NCBI RefSeq assembly: GCF_003265705.1
Contig: NW_020312935.1
Span: 3,927,988-3,991,987, forward strand
Source of the DNA: Callorhinus ursinus
Lineage: Eukaryota; Chordata; Mammalia; Carnivora; Otariidae
Direction: 5' to 3'
Length of the DNA stretch: 64,000 nucleotides
The translations under genes were made by a program, and so were the position numbers. A model generated the notes under the pieces. It did not search any database. It saw nothing but the letters and a program-made list of their open reading frames with translations, and was not told where the DNA came from. The number at the start of each line of letters is the position of its first letter. Positions within the stretch are counted from its first letter, which is position 1. Below are positions 13,411 through 23,494 of this stretch, piece by piece.

Positions 13411-14064
13411 CAACTGATGCCTCCCTTTTATTCAATGGCCTAAGTTATATGAATATATTTATAATCAGTGGGAGCTCTCTGGCTAACATATGGTATAGTT
13501 TTTTAATATACTTAAAGGATATTTTACTGATCAGAGCCTGCCTACCAATGTCAATCTCCCTTCCTTAGCTAACTTCCGTTTTCAAACCCCTCACTAAGAA
13601 TATATTTTCTTGGGATGTCTTTCTGCACCATATGCCAACATAAAGATAATTTTTATAAGTAATGCCCTAAGGACTATTCCTGAAATGGTCTTCTCTGGAA
13701 TACTAATGACAGTGATGTTCGTAAGTACTCTCTGGAAAAGGCAAGAGTTCAATAAACAAGCGGATTTGGAAAATATTGGCCTAAATAAGATGAAACAGTT
13801 TTCTTACTACAAATATTTTAAGAACCTTGAATATGCAAATAGATACCATAAACCTCCTGTAAGTTCGAGTATGTCCCAGGAAGCTCACTTCAAGAGAAAG
13901 CACACACAGGAAAATACCAGCTTGAATCGGAGACGGTTCACTATATCCAAACAATACGATGGTGATGTTGGAGCAGCAGGTAAGCCCCAAAAAGCACAAC
14001 ACTATTCTCAGGACTTTGCTGATTTTAACTTTTACTTCTCCAAACAACCCCATGAGATTCCCTT

Positions 14065-14165
14065 CTTGACAAATGAAGAAACTGAGGTATGAATAAATTA
14101 AGCATGTTTCCCAGGCTAGCAAATGGTGGAGGTGGGATGTGAATCCAAGCAGTTTCATTTGGAAA
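14065..14165 (-). mobile_element. MIR fragment
   Basis: ACAAATGAAGAAACTGAGGTATG followed by GGAGGTGGGATGTGAATCCAAGC is an antisense MIR core. It supplies the C-terminal codons of the 160-codon open frame ending at 14092. Confidence 0.6.
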
Positions 14166-14589
14166 CTATGTTCTGAAGACTAGATACACTGCCACTAGAA
14201 CACAGAAAGCAAATGGGCCCAGGAAATAACTGTATGGTCACAATGACAGGGGTTGGAGGGCCTCTTCCTCATACCTGCTGCCTGGGTCTCAGCCTCCTGT
14301 CTTCTACCCTGCCCCCATCACCGTAAGTGACTCCAGCAGCAAAGGGACTGCCTAGAAAGGTGGGCAGGGATCCCCATCTCCACAGTGCCCTTGTCCACAG
14401 GCTATCAGAGCTGCTCCATCATCACCAATGACTGGGAGGCTCTTTGCTGGGCTGCGGAGATTGGCGGGCACAGGAGGAGCGAGCGTGCACCTCTAGGAAA
14501 GCATTCTGACCGATCCACATGCGCAAATGCCTGAAGAGACAACCCTGAAGACTCAGCAAAAGACACGACTATGTGAAGACCTACAGTTT

Positions 14590-15905
14590 GTTCATGGAAG
14601 GCAAAACTTTATTTCAAGGTGGTAACTGACCTTAAAACAATCTAAGAATTAAATACAATGCCAATCAAAACCCCCAGCAGGACATAATTCTTAGCACAGC
14701 TGACAAGCTGACCCTAAAAATCAGATGGAAGCAAAAAGTCAAGAATAGGCAAGGCAATTTTCACAAAGAAGAATTAATAAGGGAGGGGAGCCTCACTCAC
14801 CAGATAACGAAGCTTATCACAAAGCTACAGTAATTACGACCATCTAATATTAACATATAGACAGACATGGAAAATTTGGAACAGTCTCACAGATGTATGG
14901 GAACTTGGCATATGACAAAACTGCACTGCAAATCAATGGGAGAAATGATGGACTTTTCAACAAATGCTGCTAGGACAATCAACCATCCATTTAGAAAAGA
15001 AGAAAATTAGATCACTTTCCCCCAAAATGGAAAAAAAAAAAAAAAACTGCACATAGATTAAATACTTAAACATGAAAAGGTACAACCATCCAAACTCAAT
15101 ATCAAACATGGAAGAATATCTTTCTGACATTTCAGTAGGGACGAAGTGATTAAACAACACACAAAAGGTACAAACCATAAAGGAAAAGCCTGCTAATTTT
15201 GGTTGTACTAAAAGTTAAAACTTCTGTATCACAAAATACACAAGGAACAAAGTGAAAAGACAAGTCACAGAGTAGATGGAGATATTTTCCACACATATAA
15301 TTAGCACAGTATTCTGATCAGAACATATGAAGAATTCCTACATATTTATAAGAGAAAAAACTTGGTAGGAAAAAAAAAATTGGCAGAAAAAATCAACAGG
15401 CAATTAACATAAGAACTCCAAATGAGCAGTAAATTTATGAAAAGGTGTTCACACTCACCACAAAAATGCAAATTAAAACAATACTAAAATATCATCTTGT
15501 GCCCATCAAATTCAGTATTGAGTGGAACACTATAGAACAGATAAAAGAATAAATTATTTCTAAAAGCTTAAACACAGATAAATCCAAAACTATAATGTTG
15601 AACAAAATGTAGGAACTCATGTATATTTAAAGAATACATTATTTCTATACATAAATAAAAACATGAATATATATTTGAAACAACAATGAAAACGTCCTTG
15701 GAAATGATATAAACAAGAGTAGAATAGTGGTTACCTCTAGGGAGGTAGAGAGGAAATGTGGATATCTGTAATGCCCTATTTTTTAAAGTGAAATAATCAA
15801 TATGGCAAAGCTCTGTTAGAGCTAGGTGGTGGGGAACAAGTATTATTTTTGTATTTTATTTGAAATATTCCATACTTAAAAACTTGAAAACATTGTGAAG
15901 ACTCA
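14590..15905 (+). mobile_element. Old LINE-1: ORF2 C-terminal part and 3' UTR
   Basis: Landmarks in sense order are TTAAATACAATGCCAATCAAAA, AAAATCAGATGGAAGCAAAAAG, AAAGCTACAGTAATTA, GGACTTTTCAACAAATGCTG and, later, CAAATGAGCAGTAAATTTATGAAAAGGTG and GTGGTTACCTCTAGGGAGG (each at the expected spacing). The copy is heavily mutated, with many stops and an A-run, and has no intact frame. Confidence 0.8.
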
Positions 15906-16254
15906 GGAAAATGTGCTCAACACAATTATCTCTGCATCAGGCTGACTAGGAGATTTTGACCTTCCAGTCTTAGTCCTTAAAAGAAATTAAGCTGCTTGAC
16001 TGAACAAAAAAAGAGTCAACACCTTCCCTCTAAAACATCTCAGGACTGAATGGCATCTGGGGGAGGCTGTAACAGGCAGGGATCTTTGTTTCTAAGCGGT
16101 ATTCCAGAGCTGCACAATGAATGGTCCCAGGCGGAGAGAAAGCAATGGCCCTCATGAGGGAATGAGCAAGAATGTGAGACAGATCCCTGTGAACTTGGCA
16201 ACCTGGTGAAAAATGTCTCGTCTGGACCCCAAAACTGCTTTAACTTTGTTTCAG

Positions 16255-16395
16255 TCACAAACTAGCTATGTGTTAAAGGACATGTGACTTAAGTTCTCTG
16301 AGCCTCAATTATGTTATCCGGACAAAAGGGAAGGAAGGTGATAAAAGTATTCACACAAAATTATTCCAAGAATTTAAATATACTAATACATGTGA
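16255..16395 (+). mobile_element. MIR fragment
   Basis: ACTAGCTATGTGTTAAAGG, then TAAGTTCTCTGAGCCTCAATTATGTTATC and AATTTAAATATACTAATACATGTGATGG follow MIR order in the sense direction. Confidence 0.55.
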
Positions 16396-16429
16396 TGGTG
16401 CTTATGGCAAACTATTTTTACCAAAGATG

Positions 16430-16887
16430 GGTAGCAGCAGTATATCCCATCCCAAAGGGATGTGTTAATATGCATTGACACTCCTCCACAGAGGTGAGAG
16501 GTGGGCTTATGTCCCCACCCCCTAAGACTGAAGTGGAAGTGATGCTGTGTGAAAGAAGGCAAAACAGCTTCTGCCTTATCTTCTGTCTTGGACACCCACC
16601 CTTGGGATTTAGCCACCATGTCGTGAAGAAGCCAAATACCACATACAAAGACCCTGCTGAAGTCCTGACACCAGCATCAAGCACCAGACAAGTGAATGAG
16701 CAAGGATTCAGAGGATTCCAGTCCCCAGCTGTCCAGCCATCCCAACTAACACTGACAGAAGCAGAAATGAGCTGTCCTCGTGAAGCCCTGCCCAAATTGT
16801 AGGTTCATGAGCAAAATGAATGTTACCATTCTTATGAGCCCTTAAGCACTGGGGTATTTCATTTCACAGTAGTATGTCAGTGGGACA
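16430..16887 (+). mobile_element. MLT1-type solo LTR (ERVL-MaLR), sense
   Basis: The series GTCCCCACCCCCTAAGACTG, GGGATTTAGCCACCATG, CCAGACAAGTGAATGAGCAA, CCTGCCCAAATTGTAGGTTC, CATGAGCAAAATGAATGTTA and a terminal ATGTCAGTGGGACA follows the layout of MLT1 LTRs. No internal region lies next to it, so it is a solo LTR. Open frames on both strands at 16383-16802 fall inside it and are not genes. Confidence 0.75.
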
Positions 16888-17139
16888 GTGTTTTATAAAT
16901 CATTATTAATATTATCCTCATGGGCAAAACAAGGGGGGTAAACTACATTAAAGTTCCCCAGATCTGAGAAATTTTAATGCCATCTTGGTGGCTTTGCCAT
17001 ATCCTGTGTCAGTGGACAATTACCTAGTATTTCTTCTTAAAACAACTCACTTTCTAAAACTTAAGCATGCTTACTAAAAATTAATTAGAACAAAGTTGCC
17101 ATATAAATTGTATTTGTCTAGTTAATCTTATTAAATACT

Positions 17140-17324
17140 GTTTTTTAAAGATTATATTCATTTATTTGAAAGAGAGAGAGAGCATGCACAAGCAGGGGGA
17201 CTGGCAGAGGGACAACCAGACTCCCCACTGAGCAGGAGCCTGTCACTGGACTCCATCCCAGGACCCTGAGATCATCACCTGAGCCAAAGGCAAATGCTTA
17301 ATTGACTGAGCCACCCAGGCACCC
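17140..17324 (-). mobile_element. CAN-SINE, antisense, with 13-bp target-site duplication
   Basis: Reads T-run, AAAGATTATATTCATTTATTTG, GA-rich body and ends GAGCCACCCAGGCACCCC. Flanked by perfect CTTATTAAATACT at 17127-17139 and 17325-17337, which fixes both ends. Confidence 0.95.
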
Positions 17325-17817
17325 CTTATTAAATACTATTAATTATTGGCATTTTCTTTTTAATAACCACATCTTTGTTTTAATATCATATTTAAGTAAC
17401 TAGGATATATATTATAACATGTTAAAATAAATATGCAATAGTTAAAAATAAAGGCAATGTTTGGTGTAAGCCCACTTGAAATCATCATGAATCACTGTGG
17501 TATGCAATACCGGATGACCACAAAGGTAAGGATTCATTCACCTCCAAGAATCAATGGACCATATTCTGAGTGAATCATTCCTTCTCTGTTATAACCTTCC
17601 CCCAGCTGAATATATTTTACTTTATTAACTGCTTTTAATCAAGAAGCATGCTTTCTTGGGATATCAAAGCAGTCAATGGCAGAAAGGCTACAGAAGAGGA
17701 AGAAGATTCTAGAGGGGGCCTCAAGGTAATAAATGGGCTAAAATTACTAATAATCTGGTACCAATGCCAGAAAATGGCCCAGGAAGTAAAGGATCTAGAT
17801 TTCCTTCCCAAGAAATT

Positions 17818-17995
17818 AGGGTTTCTCAACAGCAGCACTATTGACATTTTGGACCAGATAATTCTCTAGTGGAGACAGGGTAGTGCTATCCAGTGCTCAG
17901 TAGGGTGTTTAGTGGCATGCCCCTCCCCCAGCTATGATAAGCAGAAATGTTTGTGGTGAGGCGGTAAAATCCTCCCCAGTGATAATAAATGACTT
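17818..17995 (+). mobile_element. Non-autonomous DNA transposon fossil (MER-type)
   Basis: GGTTTCTCAACAGCAGCACTATTGACATTTTGG, then ATAATTCTCTAGTGG, AGGGTGTTTAGTGGCATGCCCC and a decayed end near 17995. I recognise this as a common mammalian MER-type repeat but cannot name the subfamily. Confidence 0.6.
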
Positions 17996-18689
17996 AGAGT
18001 AAAGGTTGGAGGGGTATGCCCAGAGACCCACACAGGGCCTGCATTCAGCAGGTACAGAAAAAAACTTGTGATAATGATGATGATGATATTATATTTGTTT
18101 TTTCCTCACTCACAGAACAATTCAGCCTCTTTTCTAACTAAGACAAAGATGTGTTTAACCTGAGTCTTGTGTTTTCAGTTTGTTTTTTAAGCCACTTAGC
18201 CCATAGTTAATAAGCAAAGCAGAAAGAAAATAGCCATTGGATTATAGGGAGATCTTTTCACAACTGCATATAAAGTGCTCATTTATATCATATCCAACAG
18301 CAGTTCACTGTAGATTGAAGAAAGTATAACAAAGCACACATGTTCTTCACAGTTCTTATCTCAATTTACTATTTATTGGCTGTTGTTTGATGGAATTTTT
18401 GATGGGGAATAGGGTTTCATGGCTACAATTAAGCAATATTTTTAAAGGAGACGGGAATAACCACTTCCAAAGGTACAGGCACCTCTTTGAAACTGTGTAT
18501 TCAAGGGGGAAATTGGCAATGACATTTACTAAGAGAAGATCATGCCTCAAAAAATGCCTGGTTCAGAATCGACAGGGTCTGGGCTGTCCAGAGTCCTGAA
18601 CTTTGGACCACATGGTCAGCCCAGGGGGCCCAAAGAGGCATGGCAGCAAAATCTATTGACCTCAAAACCATGCAGCTAAGTGGCAGTGC

Positions 18690-18925
18690 CGAACACTGGT
18701 GAGCACAGCGATGCTTCCAAGAGCTGACACTCACTGCGTACTTTATACGTGCCAGACACAATCCCACACACTTCGCTCCCATTATCTTAGGTAGGCACTA
18801 TTACCACCCCTTTGTCACAGGTTAGGAAACCGAGGCTTACAGAGCTAAAATAACTTGTCCAAGATCACAGGTCCAATATGTAACAAAGCCAGCTCTCGAA
18901 GCACTGCCTGTTCAACCACAAAGAC
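18690..18925 (-). mobile_element. MIR, nearly full core, antisense
   Basis: TACGTGCCAGACACAATCCC, CATTATCTTAGGTAGGCAC, AGGTTAGGAAACCGAGGC, AACTTGTCCAAGATCACAGG and AAAGCCAGCTCTCGAAGC are in antisense MIR order. Confidence 0.85.
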
Positions 18926-19059
18926 AACACTACTAACTCCTACATCACAGTCTTCCTGCTAAATGACAGCACCACCCTCAACCTCCAGCCCTCCAACCCA
19001 ATCATTCAGCTTTTTATGTACCTTTTATATGGGTAAACAAATACTGGGCATTTATATGT

Positions 19060-19147
19060 ACATGTGGATGTATATACGTGTGTGTACATACAGGTGAATA
19101 CACATGTGCACACACACGCACACACACGCAAGCAGTCACAAGCACGT
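19060..19147. repeat. Degenerate CA/TG microsatellite
   Basis: Mixed TATATGTACATG, GTGTGTGTACATACA and ACACACACGCACACACACGC stretches. Confidence 0.8.
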
Positions 19148-19185
19148 CGACCTACATCAACAGTTGAAATTTTTCTCTTCTCCTA

Positions 19186-19380
19186 GATCAGAGGTCAGCA
19201 AATGTTTCCTTTAAGGCCTTTCCTCGGTCACAACTAGTCCGTGCTACCATGGCCGTGCAATGGTATCCACAGACAACACAAAAACAAATGAGGGTGGCTG
19301 CATTGCAATAAGACTCCATTTGCAGACACAGCTGATGAGCTAGATGTGGCCCACTAGCTATAGTTTGCGCTCCTCGTCCC
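19186..19380 (+). mobile_element. hAT-like DNA transposon fossil (GGTCAGCAAA... family)
   Basis: AGAGGTCAGCAAATGTTTCC at the start, ACAAATGAGGGTGGCTGC in the middle and GATGTGGCCCACTAGCTATAGTTTGC near the end match a common mammalian hAT-Charlie-type family. A second copy lies at 40471-40912, split by a SINE. Confidence 0.65.
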
Positions 19381-19388
19381 GGGCCAAT

Positions 19389-19556
19389 ACCTCTCAAAGT
19401 GTGGCCACAGATCAGAATCACTTGGGCTACTCATACACACTACAGATCCCTGAGCTGCATTCCAGGCATACTGAACCACAATCTGCTTTCTTTTTTTTTT
19501 TGAACAAGTCTCCTGGGTGACTTACAGAAATGCAAACATTTGAGGACCACTGTTCC
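19389..19556 (+). mobile_element. MER20-like hAT fossil
   Basis: CTCTCAAAGTGTGGCCACAGATCAGAATCAC at the start and TTTGAGGACCACTGTT at the end are the two diagnostic termini. It abuts the preceding hAT fossil; a T-run at 19491-19501 interrupts it. Confidence 0.75.
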
Positions 19557-19794
19557 TAAACTGAGTTTTTTCCTAGTCCCCATAAAAATTGTCATTCCAG
19601 CTATCAAAGATAGAACATCTATCAATGGAAAAGCAAGACAAGTTATACAGACCCAAGAAAGGAAAATTGGCTGCCTGTCGCAGCTCACCATCTTTATCAA
19701 GATGTCAAAATTCTGACCCATGACCACAAAATTCTCTTAGCTGGAAGATGTCCTTTTGTTTTAGTTTGGATTTTAAAAAAATCCCAGAAACCAA

Positions 19795-19838
19795 AAGCAA
19801 ACAAACAAACAAAAGCAAAACAAAACAACAACAAACTT
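19795..19838 (+). repeat. AAAC/AAAAC-rich simple repeat
   Basis: Repeated CAAACAAACAAAC followed by AAAACAAAACAACAACAAAC. Confidence 0.8.
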
Positions 19839-19881
19839 TTATTCCCAGTAGAATCACACTGATCTTCTAATCAATTTGTTG

Positions 19882-19935
<54 letters not shown>
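19882..19935 (+). repeat. CA dinucleotide microsatellite
   Basis: About 22 uninterrupted CA units after a CATACACATA lead-in. Likely polymorphic in the population, by analogy with other long CA arrays. Confidence 0.95.
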
Positions 19936-19936
<1 letters not shown>

Positions 19937-19937
<1 letters not shown>

Positions 19938-20975
19938 GGGCATTTTTGAACTGTGGATACCTCATTTTAAATCTGAAAATTCAGTTGTGCTAAAAACTCT
20001 TTTATGTTATTGAGGGAAAATGAGCACTGGGTCTTCAGAAATAAGAGGGATGGAACAATAAGTGAATTTGTACAGAATTCGCCAATACACATACTGCCTG
20101 CTTCATGAATACATGAATGCAACCTGTTTTATCTTTTCTTGTTTCAGAACTAAAGGTATTCACATAAATCTGGATCTCCTTTTCTTTGGGGAATTAAGGC
20201 TGGCACCATCAGTCTCTGCCTTTACCTGTATCAGCATGGGGGAGAAAAGGCCAACCCTCCACTGTCTTTCGACAAAGGATTGAAAAAAGTGAGCAGGAGT
20301 GGAGAGAAATGAATACTACGGCACACGCTGAAACAGAGCTGACCAGGTCGCCACCCACCTGGGATAACGCCCCTCTCCAGCTGACAGCCACCAGTGATCT
20401 GGTTTCAGTCACCAGCACCCCAAACTTATTAACTGACTCTGATCTTCTCTCTGTCTAATGCCAGGAGCCTCCCCCACCCCACCTTGCATCATAAGACTTT
20501 AGTTTATAGACCCCTTTGCTTCATCTCACTTTTTATACCTTTTCTCTGATCCTACTCTACCAATGACCCAAATGCCTCCAAAGGCACAACCCTGCCAGTG
20601 GCGATGGCAGTCCCCCTCTGACAGCTGGGATGTCCGGGCCTGGTTGTAAAGCCTGCCTCAGTACCACCACCAGGGGCCCAGTGGACTGAAACCTGTCTAC
20701 ATATCAAACAGAAGTTGGCTTCTACTGCTTCCTTTTTTTCTCCCACTACTTTGTATCCCATGGCCACCACGGTTATTTTGAAAGCATATTTTAGAGCTGG
20801 GTGATGACATTTAAATACAGTAATCTCAATGAGGAGTTAGGGATTAATAAAACTGTAGCACAGGGCCCCCAGGTAGCACCGTTGTAACAATTGGGGTTAA
20901 ACTAGCACTGATGCATTTGTATTTAAGTGAATCATGTCTTGTGTCTACACTGGCAAGTGGGCCCCTTCAGAGTTG
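19937..20975. other. Unannotated unique sequence
   Basis: No repeat or exon recognised. Frames of 69-73 codons on both strands overlap and carry no domain. Confidence 0.5.
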
Positions 20976-21085
20976 AACTGAACCTGATCTTGGCTCTGTG
21001 TCATCGTGAGTCAGTTCATTAACCTCTAGAGTACTGGACCATCTGAGCTCCGAGGTCCTTTTCAACTCTACGGGTCAGGCCCAGG
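20976..21085 (+). mobile_element. MIR-like fragment
   Basis: CTTGGCTCTGTGTCATCGTG, GTTCATTAACCTC and GAGGTCCTTTTCAACTCTA resemble a sense MIR-family fossil. Confidence 0.5.
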
Positions 21086-21089
21086 GCAA

Positions 21090-22500
21090 TCTGAGTAGGC
21101 ACATTTCCCTCACAATTGGCTTTGCAGGCCAATTTCCCCGAAAATGTTGAAGTTTGGTTTTCTTTCTTTTTTTTTTTTTAATGCAAAGAAATGCTAAAAA
21201 TGGATATGGATCAAGATATTCAGTTGAATATTTTGGTAGAAGGAGCTCAATTATTCTTCAATCTTTTATAAAACTGTATCTTCAACATTATCTCCACCTG
21301 CCACATCTCTAGCCTATCTAATTTTAATTGATAATGATTTTTTTTTTAAATAGACACTGCAATTTTTACCAAATGTTTCAGGATTCAATTGAATACTTTT
21401 CCTACGATTAAAAAGGTCAGGTTGTTTCTATACTGGTAAGATAAGTGACAACCTTTAAAGAGAGGTTCTGGGTGATGCTGATGCCCCCAAACGATCTGAT
21501 TTTTCTCAAACCGGGGCTCCACAAATGTTGGAGTCCAGGGACACATTGGCAGAACACCAGAGATTTTGTGACTGTAAATAGATGCAGAATCATTATTCAT
21601 TGCCATGGAGGGCCTTATGTGTATTCACTGTGTCACAACCACATAATAAAATTTGGTGTTACAACAAGAAAAGCAAGAGAGGAAAATCAATAATAAGTCA
21701 ATATGCATTTACAGAATACCTACCTATCAGTGTTCTGCTAGGTGTGGATTGAATAGAAAATCCTGGACTTTGCCTTCAAGAAGCTTATGATTTAGCTGGG
21801 ATGGCAGAAGCTCCCACAAAACAACACAAGAGAGCACACAATCACACACGAAGGGAAATTTTGTAGACACCACTCCCAACGAACTCTGCAAGTAAGGAAA
21901 TCAAAAGCAGTTCTGCTTGCTTTGCTCAGATCAAATTTTAGCACCAGGGAGACTCTTTTCCATTGTACATCTTTTCAAGCAGCTGCATTTAAAAAGAAAG
22001 GATCCCGCTTTCCCCCAAACCTGTGGCTCCCTGCAAAAGTGAGCAAAAATACTGCCAGATTAAATTATTCATACTAGTAAATAATGCAGCTGATCCAATG
22101 ACCTTTCAGAAAATCAAGTTTGGCCTATATGTGAGTGGTAACACATGAAATTAAGGGGACAAAAAGAAAAATAATGATCCTCTCACTGGTCTTCTGCACT
22201 TAAACTTTTTAACTTTCTTGAAATTCAAACTTATTTGAACATTTAAACAGAAGACAAATGTATTTACTTGGTCCTTTGTTATTTCATGATGCCTTGTGAT
22301 TCGTATTCATAAGCCTTCTATTTCCATAGCGCTTCTATTTGTAAATAAGTTTTATTCATGGTGAAAAAAAATGTTAAATAAGTAATATTTATTTAGCACC
22401 TTCATGAATATTTTCTCATTTACAGTTCAAACCTTCCACCTTTTCTAAACTGGTGGAAGAACCAACAGAAACAAAAGCTAATGTTTACTTCAAGTGCTCT
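21090..22500. other. Mostly unannotated, with one ancient repeat fossil
   Basis: 21697-21830 resembles the same ancient repeat type as 1530-1680 (TGCATTTACAGAATACC, then TGCCTTCAAGAAGCTTATG). Nothing else recognised; T-runs at 21167-21179 and 21339-21347. Confidence 0.4.
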
Positions 22501-22504
22501 GCTC

Positions 22505-22725
22505 TAGACCCGCACTGTTTAGTACAGTAGCCACTGCCGTGTGGATATTTACATTTTCATTAACTAAAAGTTAATAAAATTAAAACTTCAGTTGCTTTGT
22601 CACCTCAGCCACATCTCAAGTGCTCAACAGCCACATGTGCCTAGCAGCTACCCTAATGGACAATGCAGATACAGAAGATTTCATTTCCACCGTTTGCACA
22701 AAATTCTATTGGACAGCACATATAT
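22505..22725 (-). mobile_element. hAT-like fossil (CTGTCCAATA...GCCACATGTGG family), copy 1
   Basis: GCACTGTTTAGTACAGTAGCC, CATCTCAAGTGCTCAACAGCC, ACATGTGCCTAGCAGC and terminal AAATTCTATTGGACAGCA. The orientation label is arbitrary, since the family is partly palindromic; it is opposite to the copy at 22862. Confidence 0.7.
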
Positions 22726-22860
22726 TGCCTCATTTAAATATCCCAACAATCACCTGAAGAAGTAGATGCTATTATTATTCCCATGTTATAGATGAATAGG
22801 CTTAGGTTCAGTGGCTTAGCCAAAGGCAGATGGAGCAGAGTCCAGGTCTAACTAGCCCAG
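22726..22860 (-). mobile_element. MIR fragment
   Basis: ATTGCCTCATTTAAATATCCC, GCTATTATTATTCCCATG and GCTTAGCCAAAGGCAGATGG give antisense MIR order. It sits directly between two opposed copies of a hAT-like fossil. Confidence 0.65.
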
Positions 22861-22861
22861 G

Positions 22862-23055
22862 ACTGTCCAACAGAATTTTCTGTAAGAATAGAAATGCTCC
22901 ATACCTGCACTGTCCAAAATGGTAGCCTCTAGCCCATGTGGCCACTGACCACTTGAAATGTAGGATGTATAACTGAGGAATTTTAATATAATTTTCATTA
23001 ACTTAAATACCTATAGCCACATGGCGTAGGAGCTACCATCTTGGTTGGCTCTGAC
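22862..23055 (+). mobile_element. hAT-like fossil (same family as 22505), copy 2, inverted
   Basis: GACTGTCCAACAGAATTTTC, TGCACTGTCCAAAATGGTAGCC, TGGCCACTGACCACTTGAAATG and TATAGCCACATGGCGTAGG. It is the reverse arrangement of the copy at 22505-22725. Confidence 0.7.
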
Positions 23056-23259
23056 TTAGCCCCATTGCTCAATCTTTAACTCACACCGTATCTAATGCCC
23101 CAGCCATCACATCACTGCTACTAACAACATCAGAGGAATGAAGATCTAAGGTGGAGGAATGAAAGAAAAAGGATGAGCCCTATTCAAACAGTAGCTGGAC
23201 AAAAGGTTACTTGAAGCAGAGCATTCTCTTTGGTCTCAATCCCTAAAGCAAGCTATGCT

Positions 23260-23274
23260 GGGGGGGGGGGGGGG
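23260..23274 (+). repeat. G15 homopolymer
   Basis: Fifteen consecutive G after AGCTATGCT, followed by a further G-rich AGTAGGGGTGGAGGGG. Confidence 0.9.
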
Positions 23275-23474
23275 AGTAGGGGTGGAGGGGATTAAATCTA
23301 GCATGGAATCTATTTTCAACATGTCCTCGATATTCTGGTATTACCTCTTTGCATAGAGCCAATAAAAGTATATATGGCATATGTTTTCCACAGGATGCAA
23401 TTTTTATAGAGCAACCAGATAAATTACAACATGGGTCAGGCCACAATTCTTCAGTGTGCCCAGAGGATCAGGCT

Positions 23475-23491
23475 GGGGGGGGGGGGGGGGG
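23475..23491 (+). repeat. G17 homopolymer
   Basis: Seventeen consecutive G, 200 bases downstream of the previous G15 run. Confidence 0.9.
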
Positions 23492-23494
23492 AGG

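Larger units (their letters stand above)
9770..14060. other. Repeat-poor unique block
   Basis: Over 4 kb with no interspersed repeat I can recognise, only homopolymers at 11620-11645 (A26), 12810-12824 (G15) and 13391-13410 (A20). The reverse-strand frame at 10458-10991 (177 codons) and the forward frame at 13610-14092 (160 codons) are the longest in the window. Neither has a domain, and the second runs into a MIR, so neither is called a gene. A local duplication of AAAAATGTCCTTTGG at 10835-10870 lies inside the first. 11880-12400 has the texture of conserved non-coding DNA. Confidence 0.5.

Noticed and set aside
13610..14092. 160-codon forward open frame
   Set aside because: Its C-terminal end is translated from an antisense MIR, and the rest matches no known domain.
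19882..19935. CA array, GT array at 55533 and GA array at 59779 as regulatory elements
   Set aside because: Ordinary microsatellites with no further supporting context.
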